From NCBI GenBank assembly GCA_964019135.1, contig OZ025264.1, forward strand, positions 558,001-622,000: a stretch of 64,000 nt of DNA, in the 5' to 3' direction. Below are positions 34,201-49,200 of the stretch, piece after piece. The position numbers and the translations under genes are program-made. How positions within the stretch are numbered: position 1 is the stretch's first letter; the number at the start of each line of letters is the position of its first letter. The notes beneath the pieces were generated by a model. It was not told the DNA's origin. It searched no databases and worked only from the letters and a program-made list of their open reading frames with translations. The DNA is from Arenicola marina. Its lineage: Eukaryota > Annelida > Polychaeta > Arenicolidae.

Positions 34201-37200
34201 GAGCAGGAGGTCATCATTGTACCAGAGCGGGTCATTATAGTTCCGTCACGATAATGACCCCTCGCTGACATACTCCATGCCATCGCCGCCTCCTCGGAGG
34301 AAACAATAGAAGTATGCATTAAGCCAGATAAGGAATGAGTTGTAGGTCATTATTAGGATCTCGCAACTTCTCGGCTACGCCTCGAAGTTCTTCGATCCCA
34401 ATAATGACCTACAACTCATTCCTTATCTAATACATAAGGACCTACAACTCATTCCTTATCTAATACCCCTCAACTTCTCGGCTACGCTACGCCTCGAAGT
34501 TCTTCGATCCTAATAAGGACCTACAACTCATTCCTTATCTAATACATATCTAGTTTTGTTGCTATTTTTGAATGTCGATTTTGCGCATAAGAACTCAGTC
34601 AGCAGGTGATCAAAAGCGGGAACTGAAATTAGGCTCTTCCACAGCCCCACCTCCGAGCGCTCCATGTGCCAATCTGAGGGAGCGTCTACTGAGGTTTACT
34701 TAGCGGTCGCCCGGCATTTCTCGACCGTCCGACACATCCATCAAGCTTTTAATTGCTACTAGCACCCATTTAGACACCCATGTTGGTGCACCTGTTGCAA
34801 CGATCATTCCGGAGTGTACGTCTGACATTATTGATAGACGTGTTCGATCATTGGAGGGGTAATAAAATGTTACAATGGCTTACAATTAATTAACACCTTG
34901 ATTTTCATTTATTGATGAAGCCTGCATCTTTGTATAAACAACAAAGCCACATCAAAGCAGACGACAATAAGCTTGTAGTGCAAATACTTCTATTCTGAGG
35001 TTCCCATGAATCTCTCATTGTCTGCGCATAGGAACTTCCATGTGATGCTATATATTTGACTTACACTCATCACCCGTGTGTAGTGGACGACTGCTGCCTT
35101 GGAGGCAGAGTAAACTGGCGCCCAGGACCCGCGAGTGCTCACACCTGGAAAACAATACAGTATATATTGATCAACTCATCAATCGTGGGTTCTTTCAAGT
35201 GATTGCAGGGGCAGAGGAATTCAGTTTAATGAAGGGTTGTACGTTTGAGCCCTGAACAATGTTGTTTGTTTCGGTTTATGGATAGAAACCATTTCTCGGA
35301 GTGACCTGCAACACGTGGTCCTCCTGTAGTATTTCTGGTCCCAGGCCCGAATGGACGCCGAAAGTTCTACCCGCAGAGGCGGGTTTCGAACCGGCGACCT
35401 TTCGCATCCCGAGCGAACACCTTACACGTTAGGCCAAAGGGAAATTCCCATTTGGCCCGAGGCGCTTGGTGTCTTTCATCCACCGGGCCTGGGCCGAGAT
35501 ATCACACTCCCAGCGGTCATGAAGAAAACACTGTTAGCCTAATCTGTGTGAATATACGACTAAAATCGGAACATTAGTTCACGTACATATCGTGACGACG
35601 ACAACACATTGACGAAATCTTCATAATGGGTAGGGAACCAGCCAATCCACAGAGCTGGGGTGCGTTGCATATGGGTGTCGACCGTGTGCGCACGCCATCG
35701 GCAACGACTAATAAGGATTTGATCTTGGCGGATTGGTCAAGGACGCGTACAATTTTGAACCGGAAGTGGGGTATGGTTCGCCGCGATCAAGAGCAGTCCC
35801 GCATGATAATATTAAACTCTGGACGACGATTTTTCTCAAATAAGTGAGGATAACCCGTAAATATCGATGCTTTATAGTTATCTTTTATTTAGATTGTGCG
35901 GCTATTTCCAAAGTAAGGACATTTATTTAGTAGATATCCCCGCAACAAATGGAAATAGTTCGATGTGACCAATGTTGTTGCATAGCGAGCTCCGAGTGAC
36001 CAAAAACGTTCGCGGCGGTCGAGCGTGCTCCGCAACTCAACCCAGACTTGCTGGCCTGAACCGGGAACCAGCCAGTTCAGTGAACAGGCTTGCTAGTTTG
36101 GGCCGGGAACCAGCCAGTCCATAGACTAGGCTAGCCACTCTCTGACAGAGGGCCCTCGTTAAAGCTTCAAGAGTGAGTTGTGCAACCGCCCTCTGCTGGG
36201 AGAGTGTGACATAATAGCTTTGGGCCGGGAGCCAGCCTACTCGGCTACCGCAACTGGGTCTGTAAGTGACGTCACAGACAGCGCGCGCTCACCTCTAGAA
36301 ACAACCATTCTGTATGACTTAACTAAACAAGGCTGGGAGTTACCTGCGATGGACCCTGTGTTCACGATGACTCCTCCCTTTCCTCCGACCGACTTGCTCA
36401 TGACCTCCAGGGCTTGCTTCGTTGACTCGATTATGGTCGTCTGCAGAGAAACAAAAAACACTAAGGAAATCTAAATATTGTCATCGATACAAACGCCCGG
36501 AATTTGTTTCCACAGGTTCATCCGTAGTAAATAATCGTATAATGGGTCATGATTTGGTGTATGTAGGTGGGGGAAGCGGGGTGCGATTGTTCACATAGAA
36601 GTATCAAGAATATATGTTGACCTTCACTCACCCCCCTCCAGCTCTCTTTTTTTATAATAATATATATTTATCATATATATTTATAATTTTTTACAAAACG
36701 TATATGTAATTGGCGGAGCTAAACTGCGTCATCCACGTCTATATGTTCACATAGAATAAATAGACTCTCAAAGTTATTATTACGGGTAAATTCTGAAGAG
36801 ACCATTCAAGGGAATGCAGAGGTTCAAGAAGGTTTGTCAACAGATAAAACGTGGGAAAGGGCATTTTGCGGATGCGGAATCTGCCCGTCAGCCAAATGTA
36901 TTCCGTTCATGTGAACTACGTCAAGTTAACTACTCTATGTCTCATTACACGCAATATCCTTGCATCCCAAAGAGTATGGTGTACAAACATAATATAATTA
37001 AACTGTGCATGATTCACGTGTGAACACCAATTACTCACAATGTTGACGTCCAGCGTGTTCCTCCATTGGCCCTCGTGCGCCGTGCCCACGTGGTTGATGA
37101 CAACATCCGGGACTCTCCACATCGCCATCACCCCACTGTACACAGCTGGGACGGGAAAATGGCACGATGTTCATCTGTGACAGTAACTGATGATTTACTG

Positions 37201-40200
37201 GCGCGACCATTTTCATATATTGCGCCTGACCTGCCTCTCACACACCACATAATAATATATGCCAGAACAACAAAGAAAGCCGTGAATATGTGTATCACTA
37301 ACGCTAAAAACTTCAAATAAAAGAACTGTTTGCAACGTTGAAACGTATTTATAGGGGGTAGTCGATTATCGGTCATCATTGTACGATCGGTTTTTAGCCC
37401 AGCATTGTAAATGAAAAAATCGGCGACTAGCTTTTCTTGTTTCATCAGAGTCAGAACATTTTTTTCAGAAAACGTCAGAACGTTTTTATTTTCCTGTTTC
37501 ATTTCAATCTGTGATAAACAGTGTTTTTGAACCATACATGCTTGTAATTCTTTCCTCCATCAAACTAGCTTCGGTCATGTGGTATTCCAACACACGAGAC
37601 GCCCAAATAAATACAGCTTATACAATAAACGAAAATAAGAGCCTTTGGGCTCACTCGCAGTGATGGATCTTACCTTTAACCTCGTCCGGTTTAGTTGCAT
37701 CGCACTTCTGGAAGTAGACTCTGTCGGCGCCGAACTGAGCACTGAGGTCGGTGTGTGTCTGGCGACCCTCGTGCTCCTTGATGTCACAGAAATACACCTA
37801 CAAACACACACAGACCCATATAAAGGCGACCTTCGTGCTCCCTGATGTCACATAAATACAACTACAAACACACACAGACCCATCTCAAAGCAACCCTCGT
37901 GCTCCCTGATGTCACAGAAATACACCTACAAACACACACAGACCCATCTCAAGGCGACCCTCGCGCTCCCTGATGTCACATAAAAACTCCTACAAACACA
38001 CACAGACCCATCTCAAGGCGACCCTCGTGCTCCTTGATGTCACAGAAATACACCTACAAACACACACACCCCCATCTAAAGGCGACCCTCGGGCTCCCTG
38101 ATGTCACATAAATACACCTACAAACACACACAGACCCATCTAAAGGCGACCCTCGGGCTCCTTGATGTCACATGAATACACCTACAAACACACACAGACC
38201 CATCTAAAGGCGACCCACGGGCTCCCTGATGTCACAGAAATACACCTACAAACACACACAGACCCATCTCAAGGCGACCCTCGTGCTCCCTGATGTCACC
38301 GAAAGACTCCTACAAACACACACAGACCCATCTAAAGGCGACCCTCGGGCTCCCTGATGTCACATAAATACACCTACAAACACACACAGACCCATCTCAA
38401 GGCGACCCTCGTGCTCCTTGATGTCACATAAATACGCCTACAAACACACACAGACCCATCTAAAGGCGACCCTCGTGCTCCCTGATGTCACATAAATACA
38501 CCTACAAACACACACAGACCCATCTCAAGGCGACCCTCGTGCTCCCTGATGTCACAGAAATACACCTACAAACACACACAGACCCATCTAAAGGCGACCC
38601 TCGTGCTCTATGATGTCACATAAATACACCTACAAACACACACAGACCCATCTAAAGGCGACCCTCGTGCTCCCTGATGTCACAGAAATACACCTACAAA
38701 CACACACAGACCCATCTCAAGGCGACCCTCGTGCTCCCTGATGTCACAGAAATACACCTACAAACACACACAGACCCATCTCAAGGCGACCCTCGTGCTC
38801 CTTGATGTCACATAAATACACCTACAAACACACACAGACCCATCTAAAGGCGACCCTCGTGCTACCTGATGTCACATAAATACACCTACAAACACACACA
38901 GACCCATCTAAAGGCGACTTTCGGGCTCCCTGATGTCACATAAATACACCTACAAACACACACAGACCCATCTCAAGGCGACCCTCGTGCTCCTTGATGT
39001 CACATAAATACACCTACAAACACACACAGACCTATCTCAAGGCGACCCTCGTGCTCCCTGATGTCACAGAAATACACCTACAAACACACACAGACCTATC
39101 TCAAGGCGACCCTCGTGCTCCCTGATGTCACAGAAATACACCTACAAACACACACAGACCTATCTCAAGGCGACCCTCGTGCTCCCTGATGTCACAGAAA
39201 TACACCTACAAACACACACAGACCCATCTCAAGGCGACCCTCGTGCTCCCTGATGTCACAGAAATACACCTACAAACACACACAGACCCATCTCAAGGCG
39301 ACCCTCGTGCTCCCTGATGTCACATAAATACACCTACAAACACACACAGACCCATCTAAAGGCGACCCTCGTGCTACCTGATGTCACATAAATACACCTA
39401 CAAACACACACAGACCCATCTAAAGGCGACTTTCGGGCTCCTTGATGTCACATAAATACACCTACAAATAACACACACAGACCTATCTCAAGGCGACCCT
39501 CGTGCTCCCTGATGTCACATAAATACACCTACAAACACACACAGACCTATCTCAAGGCGACCCTCGTGCTCCCTGATGTCACATAAATACACCTACAAAC
39601 ACACACAGACCTATCTCAGGGCGACCCTCGTGCTCCCTGATGTTACATAAATACACCTGCAAATAACACACAGACCCATCTCAAGGCGACCCTCGTGCTC
39701 CCTGATGTCACTGAAATACACCTACAAACACACACAGACCCATCTCAAGGCGACCCTCGTGCTCCCTGATGTCACTGAAATACACCTACAAACACACACA
39801 GACCCATCTCAAGGCGACCTTCGTGCTCCCTGATGTCACAGAAATACACCTACAAATAACACACAGACCCATCTCAAGGCGACCCTCGTGCTCCTTGATG
39901 TCACTGAAATACACCTACAAACACACACAGACCCATCTCAAGGCGACCCTCGTGCTCCTTGATGTCACTGAAATACACCTACAAACACACACAGACCCAT
40001 CTCAAGGCGACCCTCGTGCTCCTTGATGTCACATAAATACACCTACAAACACACACAGACCCATCTCAAGGCGACCCTCGTGCTCCCTGATGTCACAGAA
40101 ATACACCTACAAATAACACACAGACCCATCTCAAAGCGACCTTCGTGCTCCCTGATGTCACAGAAATACACCTACAAATAACACACACAGACCCATCTCA

Positions 40201-43200
40201 AGGCGACCCTCGTGCTCCTTGATGTCACAGAAATACTCCTACAAACACACACAGACCCATCTCAAGGCGACCCTCGTGCTCCCTGATGTCACAGAAATAC
40301 ACCTACAAATAACACACAGACCCATCTCAAGGCGACCTTCGTGCTCCTTGATGTCACATAAATACACCTACAAATAACACACAGACCCATCTCAAGGCGA
40401 CCCTCGTGCTCCCTGATGTCACAGAAATACACCTACAAACACACACAGACCCATCTCAAGGCGACCCTCGGGCTCCCTGATGTCACATAAATACACCTAC
40501 AAACACACACAGACCCATCTCAAGGCGACCCTCGTGCTCCCTGATGTCACTGAAATACACCTACAAACACACACAGACCCATCTCAAGGCGACCCTCGTG
40601 CTCCCTGATGTCACAGAAATACACCTACAAACACACACAGACCCATCTAAAGGCGACCCTCGTGCTCCCTGATGTCACAGAAATACACCTACAAACACAC
40701 ACAGACCCATCTAAAGGCGACCCTCGTGCTCCCTGATGTCACATAAATACACCTACAAACACACACAGACCCATCTCAAGGCGACCCTCGTGCTCCCTGA
40801 TGTCACAGAAATACACCTACAAACACACACAGACCCATCTCAAGGCGACCCTCGTGCTCCTTGATGTCACATAAATACACCTACAAACACACACAGACCC
40901 ATCTCAAGGCGACCCTCGTGCTCCCTGATGTCACATAAATACACCTACAAACACACACAGACCCATCTCAAGGCGACCCTCGGGCTCCCTGATGTCACAT
41001 AAATACACCTACAAACACACACAGACCCATCTCAAGGCGACCCTCGTGCTCCCTGATGTCACTGAAATACACCTACAAACACACACAGACCCATCTCAAG
41101 GCGACCCTCGTGCTCCCTGATGTCACAGAAATACACCTACAAACACACACAGACCCATCTAAAGGCGACCCTCGTGCTCCCTGATGTCACAGAAATACAC
41201 CTACAAACACACACAGACCCATCTAAAGGCGACCCTCGTGCTCCCTGATGTCACATAAATACACCTACAAACACACACAGACCCATCTCAAGGCGACCCT
41301 CGTGCTCCCTGATGTCACAGAAATACACCTACAAACACACACAGACCCATCTCAAGGCGACCCACGGGCTCCCTGATGTCACAGAAATACACCTACAAAC
41401 ACACACAGACCCATCTCAAGGCGACCCTCGTGCTCCCTGATGTCACCGAAAGACTCCTACAAACACACACAGACCCATCTAAAGGCGACCCTCGGGCTCC
41501 CTGATGTCACATAAATACACCTACAAACACACACAGACCCATCTCAAGGCGACCCTCGTGCTCCTTGATGTCACATAAATACGCCTACAAACACACACAG
41601 ACCCATCTAAAGGCGACCCTCGTGCTCCCTGATGTCACATAAATACACCTACAAACACACACAGACCCATCTCAAGGCGACCCTCGTGCTCCCTGATGTC
41701 ACAGAAATACACCTACAAACACACACAGACCCATCTAAAGGCGACCCTCGTGCTCTATGATGTCACATAAATACACCTACAAACACACACAGACCCATCT
41801 AAAGGCGACCCTCGTGCTCCCTGATGTCACAGAAATACACCTACAAACACACACAGACCCATCTCAAGGCGACCCTCGTGCTCCCTGATGTCACAGAAAT
41901 ACACCTACAAACACACACAGACCCATCTCAAGGCGACCCTCGTGCTCCTTGATGTCACATAAATACACCTACAAACACACACAGACCCATCTAAAGGCGA
42001 CCCTCGTGCTACCTGATGTCACATAAATACACCTACAAACACACACAGACCCATCTAAAGGCGACTTTCGGGCTCCTTGATGTCACATAAATACACCTAC
42101 AAATAACACACACAGACCTATCTCAAGGCGACCCTCGTGCTCCTTGATGTCACATAAATACACCTACAAACACACACAGACCTATCTCAAGGCGACCCTC
42201 GTGCTCCCTGATGTCACAGAAATACACCTACAAACACACACAGACCTATCTCAAGGCGACCCTCGTGCTCCCTGATGTCACAGAAATACACCTACAAACA
42301 CACACAGACCTATCTCAAGGCGACCCTCGTGCTCCCTGATGTCACAGAAATACACCTACAAACACACACAGACCCATCTCAAGGCGACCCTCGTGCTCCC
42401 TGATGTCACAGAAATACACCTACAAACACACACAGACCCATCTCAAGGCGACCCTCGTGCTCCCTGATGTCACAGAAATACACCTACAAACACACACAGA
42501 CCCATCTAAAGGCGACCCTCGTGCTACCTGATGTCACATAAATACACCTACAAACACACACAGACCCATCTAAAGGCGACTTTCGGGCTCCTTGATGTCA
42601 CATAAATACACCTACAAATAACACACACAGACCTATCTCAAGGCGACCCTCGTGCTCCCTGATGTCACATAAATACACCTACAAACACACACAGACCTAT
42701 CTCAGGGCGACCCTCGTGCTCCCTGATGTTACATAAATACACCTGCAAATAACACACAGACCCATCTCAAGGCGACCCTCGTGCTCCCTGATGTCACTGA
42801 AATACACCTACAAACACACACAGACCCATCTCAAGGCGACCCTCGTGCTCCCTGATGTCACTGAAATACACCTACAAACACACACAGACCCATCTCAAGG
42901 CGACCTTCGTGCTCCCTGATGTCACAGAAATACACCTACAAATAACACACAGACCCATCTCAAGGCGACCCTCGTGCTCCTTGATGTCACTGAAATACAC
43001 CTACAAACACACACAGACCCATCTCAAGGCGACCCTCGTGCTCCTTGATGTCACTGAAATACACCTACAAACACACACAGACCCATCTCAAGGCGACCCT
43101 CGTGCTCCTTGATGTCACATAAATACACCTACAAACACACACAGACCCATCTCAAGGCGACCCTCGTGCTCCCTGATGTCACAGAAATACACCTACAAAC

Positions 43201-46200
43201 ACACACAGACCCATCTAAAGGCGACCCTCGTGCTCCCTGATGTTACATAAATACACCTACAAATAACACACAGACCCATCTCAAAGCGACCTTCGTGCTC
43301 CCTGATGTCACAGAAATACACCTACAAATAACACACAGACCCATCTAAAGGCGACCCTCGTGCTCCCTGATGTTACATAAATACACCTACAAATAACACA
43401 CACAGACCCATCTCAAAGCGACCTTCGTGCTCCCTGATGTCACAGAAATACACCTACAAATAACACACACAGACCCATCTCAAGGCGACCCTCGTGCTCC
43501 TTGATGTCACAGAAATACTCCTACAAACACACACAGACCCATCTCAAGGCGACCCTCGTGCTCCCTGATGTCACAGAAATACACCTACAAATAACACACA
43601 GACCCATCTCAAGGCGACCTTCGTGCTCCTTGATGTCACATAAATACACCTACAAATAACACACAGACCCATCTCAAGGCGACCCTCGTGCTCCCTGATG
43701 TCACAGAAATACACCTACAAACACACACAGACCCATCTCAAGGCGACCCTCGGGCTCCCTGATGTCACATAAATACACCTACAAACACACACAGACCCAT
43801 CTCAAGGCGACCCTCGTGCTCCCTGATGTCACTGAAATACACCTACAAACACACACAGACCCATCTCAAGGCGACCCTCGTGCTCCCTGATGTCACAGAA
43901 ATACACCTACAAACACACACAGACCCATCTAAAGGCGACCCTCGTGCTCCCTGATGTCACAGAAATACACCTACAAACACACACAGACCCATCTAAAGGC
44001 GACCCTCGTGCTCCCTGATGTCACATAAATACACCTACAAACACACACAGACCCATCTCAAGGCGACCCTCGTGCTCCCTGATGTCACAGAAATACACCT
44101 ACAAACACACACAGACCCATCTCAAGGCGACCCTCGTGCTCCTTGATGTCACATAAATACACCTACAAACACACACAGACCCATCTCAAGGCGACCCTCG
44201 TGCTCCCTGATGTCACATAAATACACCTACAAACACACACAGACCCATCTCAAGGCGACCCTCGGGCTCCCTGATGTCACATAAATACACCTACAAACAC
44301 ACACAGACCCATCTCAAGGCGACCCTCGTGCTCCCTGATGTCACTGAAATACACCTACAAACACACACAGACCCATCTCAAGGCGACCCTCGTGCTCCCT
44401 GATGTCACAGAAATACACCTACAAACACACACAGACCCATCTAAAGGCGACCCTCGTGCTCCCTGATGTCACAGAAATACACCTACAAACACACACAGAC
44501 CCATCTAAAGGCGACCCTCGTGCTCCCTGATGTCACATAAATACACCTACAAACACACACAGACCCATCTCAAGGCGACCCTCGTGCTCCCTGATGTCAC
44601 AGAAATACACCTACAAACACACACAGACCCATCTCAAGGCGACCCTCGTGCTCCTTGATGTCACATAAATACACCTACAAACACACACAGACCCATCTCA
44701 AGGCGACCCTCGTGCTCCCTGATGTCACATAAATACACCTACAAACACACACAGACCCATCTCAAGGCGACCCTCGTGCTCCCTGATGTCACAGAAATAC
44801 ACCTACAAACACACACAGACCCATCTCAAGGCGACCCTCGTGCTCCTTGATGTCACATAAATACACCTACAAACACACACAGACCCATCTAAAGGCGACC
44901 CTCGTGCTACCTGATGTCACATAAATACACCTACAAACACACACAGACCCATCTAAAGGCGACTTTCGGGCTCCTTGATGTCACATAAATACACCTACAA
45001 ATAACACACACAGACCTATCTCAAGGCGACCCTCGTGCTCCCTGATGTCACATAAATACACCTACAAACACACACAGACCTATCTCAGGGCGACCCTCGT
45101 GCTCCCTGATGTTACATAAATACACCTGCAAATAACACACAGACCCATCTCAAGGCGACCCTCGTGCTCCCTGATGTCACTGAAATACACCTACAAACAC
45201 ACACAGACCCATCTCAAGGCGACCCTCGTGCTCCCTGATGTCACTGAAATACACCTACAAACACACACAGACCCATCTCAAGGCGACCTTCGTGCTCCCT
45301 GATGTCACAGAAATACACCTACAAATAACACACAGACCCATCTCAAGGCGACCCTCGTGCTCCTTGATGTCACTGAAATACACCTACAAACACACACAGA
45401 CCCATCTCAAGGCGACCCTCGTGCTCCTTGATGTCACTGAAATACACCTACAAACACACACAGACCCATCTCAAGGCGACCCTCGTGCTCCTTGATGTCA
45501 CATAAATACACCTACAAACACACACAGACCCATCTCAAGGCGACCCTCGTGCTCCTTGATGTCACATAAATACACCTACAAACACACACAGACCCATCTC
45601 AAGGCGACCCTCGTGCTCCTTGATGTCACAGAAATACACCTACAAATAACACACAGACCCATCTCAAGGCGACCCTCGTGCTCCTTGATGTCACTGAAAT
45701 ACACCTACAAACACACACAGACCCATCTCAAGGCGACCCTCGTGCTCCTTGATGTCACTGAAATACACCTACAAACACACACAGACCCATCTCAAGGCGA
45801 CCCTCGTGCTCCTTGATGTCACATAAATACACCTACAAACACACACAGACCCATCTCAAGGCGACCCTCGTGCTCCTTGATGTCACAGAAATACACCTAC
45901 AAACACACACAGACCCATCTCAAGGCGACCCTCGTGCTCCTTGATGTCACATAAATACACCTACAAACACACACAGACCCATCTCAAGGCGACCCTCGTG
46001 CTCCTTGATGTCACAGAAATACACCTACAAATAACACACAGACCCATCTCAAGGCGACCCTCGTGCTCCCTGATGTCACAGAAATACACCTACAAACACA
46101 CACAGACCCATCTAAAGGCGACCCTCGTGCTCCCTGATGTCACAGAAATACACCTACAAACACACACAGACCCATCTAAAGGCGACCCTCGTGCTCCCTG

Positions 46201-49200
46201 ATGTCACAGAAATACACCTACAAACACACACAGACCCATCTCAAGGCGACTTTCGGGCTCCCTGATGTCACATAAATACACCTACAAATAACACACAGAC
46301 CCATCTCAAGGCGACCCTCGTGCTCCCTGATGTCACAGAAATACTCCTACAAACACACACAGACCCATCTCAAGGCGACCCTCGTGCTCCCTGATGTCAC
46401 AGAAATACACCTACAAACACACACAGACCCATCTCAAGGCGACCCTCGTGCTCCCTGATGTCACATAAATACACCTACAAACACACACAGACCCATCTCA
46501 AGGCGACCCTCGTGCTCCTTGATGTCACTGAAATACACCTACAAACACACACAGACCCATCTCAAGGCGACCCTCGGGCTCCCTGATGTCACAGAAATAC
46601 ACCTACAAACACACACAGACCCATCTCAAGGCGACTTTCGGGCTCCCTGATGTCACATAAATACACCTACAAATAACACACAGACCCATCTCAAGGCAAC
46701 CCTCGGGCTCCCTGATGTCACAGAAATACACCTACAAACACACACAGACCCATCTCAAGGCGACTTTCGGGCTCCCTGATGTCACATAAATACACCTACA
46801 AATAACACACAGACCCATCTCAAGGCGACCCTCGGGCTCCCTGATGTCACAGAAATACACCTACAAACACACACAGACCCATCTCAAGGCGACTTTCGGG
46901 CTCCCTGATGTCACAGAAATACACCTACAAACACACACAGACCCATCTCAAGGCGACTTTCGGGCTCCCTGATGTCACATAAATACACCTACAAATAACA
47001 CACAGACCCATCTCAAGGCGACCCTCGTGCTCCCTGATGTCACTGAAATACTCCTACAAACACACACAGACCCATCTCAAGGCGACCCTCGTGCTCCTTG
47101 ATGTCACTGAAATACACCTACAAACACACACAGACCCATCTCAAGGCGACCCTCGTGCTCCCTGATGTCACAGAAATACAACTACAAACACACACAGACC
47201 CATCTCAAGGCGACCCTCGTGCTCCCTGATGTCACAGAAATACACCTACAAACACACACAGACCCATCTAAAGGCGACCCTCGTGCTCCCTGATGTCACA
47301 GAAATACACCTACAAACACACACAGACCCATCTCAAGGCGACCCTCGTGCTCCTTGATGTCACATAAATACACCTACAAACACACACAGACCCATCTAAA
47401 GGCGACATTCGGGCTCCCTGATGTCACAGAAATACACCTACAAACACACACAGACCCATCTCAAGGCGACCCTCGTGCTCCCTGATGTCACAGAAATACA
47501 CCTACAAACACACACAGACCCATCTCAAGGCGACCCTCGTGCTCCCTGATGTCACAGAAATACACCTACAAACACACACAGACCCATCTAAAGGCGACCC
47601 TCGTGCTCCCTGATGTCACAGAAATACACCTACAAACACACACAGACCCATCTCAAGGCGACCCTCGTGCTCCTTGATGTCACATAAATACACCTACAAA
47701 CACACACAGACCCATCTAAAGGCGACATTCGGGCTCCCTGATGTCACAGAAATACACCTACAAACACACACAGACCCATCTCAAGGCGACCCTCGTGCTC
47801 CCTGATGTCACATAAATACACCTACAAACACACACAGACCCATCTAAAGGCGACCCTCGTGCTCCTTGATGTCACATAAATACACCTACAAACACACACA
47901 GACCCATCTCAAGGCGACCCTCGTGCTCCCTGATGTCACTGAAATACACCTACAAACACACACAGACCCATCTAAAGGCGACCTTCGGGCTCCCCGATGT
48001 CACAGAAATACCCCTACAAACACACACAGACCCATCTCAAGGCGACTTTCGGGCTCCCTGATGTCACATAAATACACCTACAAATAACACACAGACCCAT
48101 CTCAAGGCGACCCTCGTGCTCCCTGATGTCACTGAAATACTCCTACAAACACACACAGACCCATCTCAAGGCGACCCTCGTGCTCCTTGATGTCACTGAA
48201 ATACACCTACAAACACACACAGACCCATCTCAAGGCGACCCTCGTGCTCCTTGATGTCACTGAAATACACCTACAAACACACACAGACCCATCTCAAGGC
48301 GACCCTCGTGCTCCCTGATGTCACAGAAATACACCTACAAACACACACAGACCCATCTCAAGGCGACCCTCGTGCTCCTTGATGTCACTGAAATACACCT
48401 ACAAACACACACAGACCCATCTCAAGGCGACCCTCGTGCTCCTTGATGTCACTGAAATACACCTACAAACACACACAGACCCATCTCAAGGCGACCTTCG
48501 GGCTCCCTGATGTCACAGAAATACACCTACAAACACACACAGACCCATCTCAAGGCGACCCTCGTGCTCCCTGATGTCACAGAAATACACCTACAAACAC
48601 ACACAGACCCATCTAAAGGCGACCCTCGTGCTCCCTGATGTCACAGAAATACACCTACAAACACACACAGACCCATCTCAATGCGACCCTCGTGCTCCTT
48701 GATGTCACATAAATACACCTACAAACACACACAGACCCATCTAAAGGCGACATTCGGGCTCCCTGATGTCACAGAAATACACCTACAAACACACACAGAC
48801 CCATCTCAAGGCGACCCTCGTGCTCCCTGATGTCACAGAAATACACCTACAAACACACACAGACCCATCTCAAGGCGACCCTCGTGCTCCCTGATGTCAC
48901 TGAAATACACCTACAAACACACACAGACCCATCTCAAGGCGACCCTCGTGCTCCTTGATGTCACTGAAATACACCTACAAACACACACAGACCCATCTAA
49001 AGGCGACCCTCGTGCTCCTTGATGTCACATAAATACACCTACAAACACACACAGACCCATCTAAAGGCGACTTTCGGGCTCCGTGATGTCACATAAATAC
49101 ACCTACAAACACACACAGACCCATCTCAAGGCGACCCTCGTGCTCCCTGATGTCACTGAAATACACCTACAAACACACACAGACCCATCTCAAGGCGACC

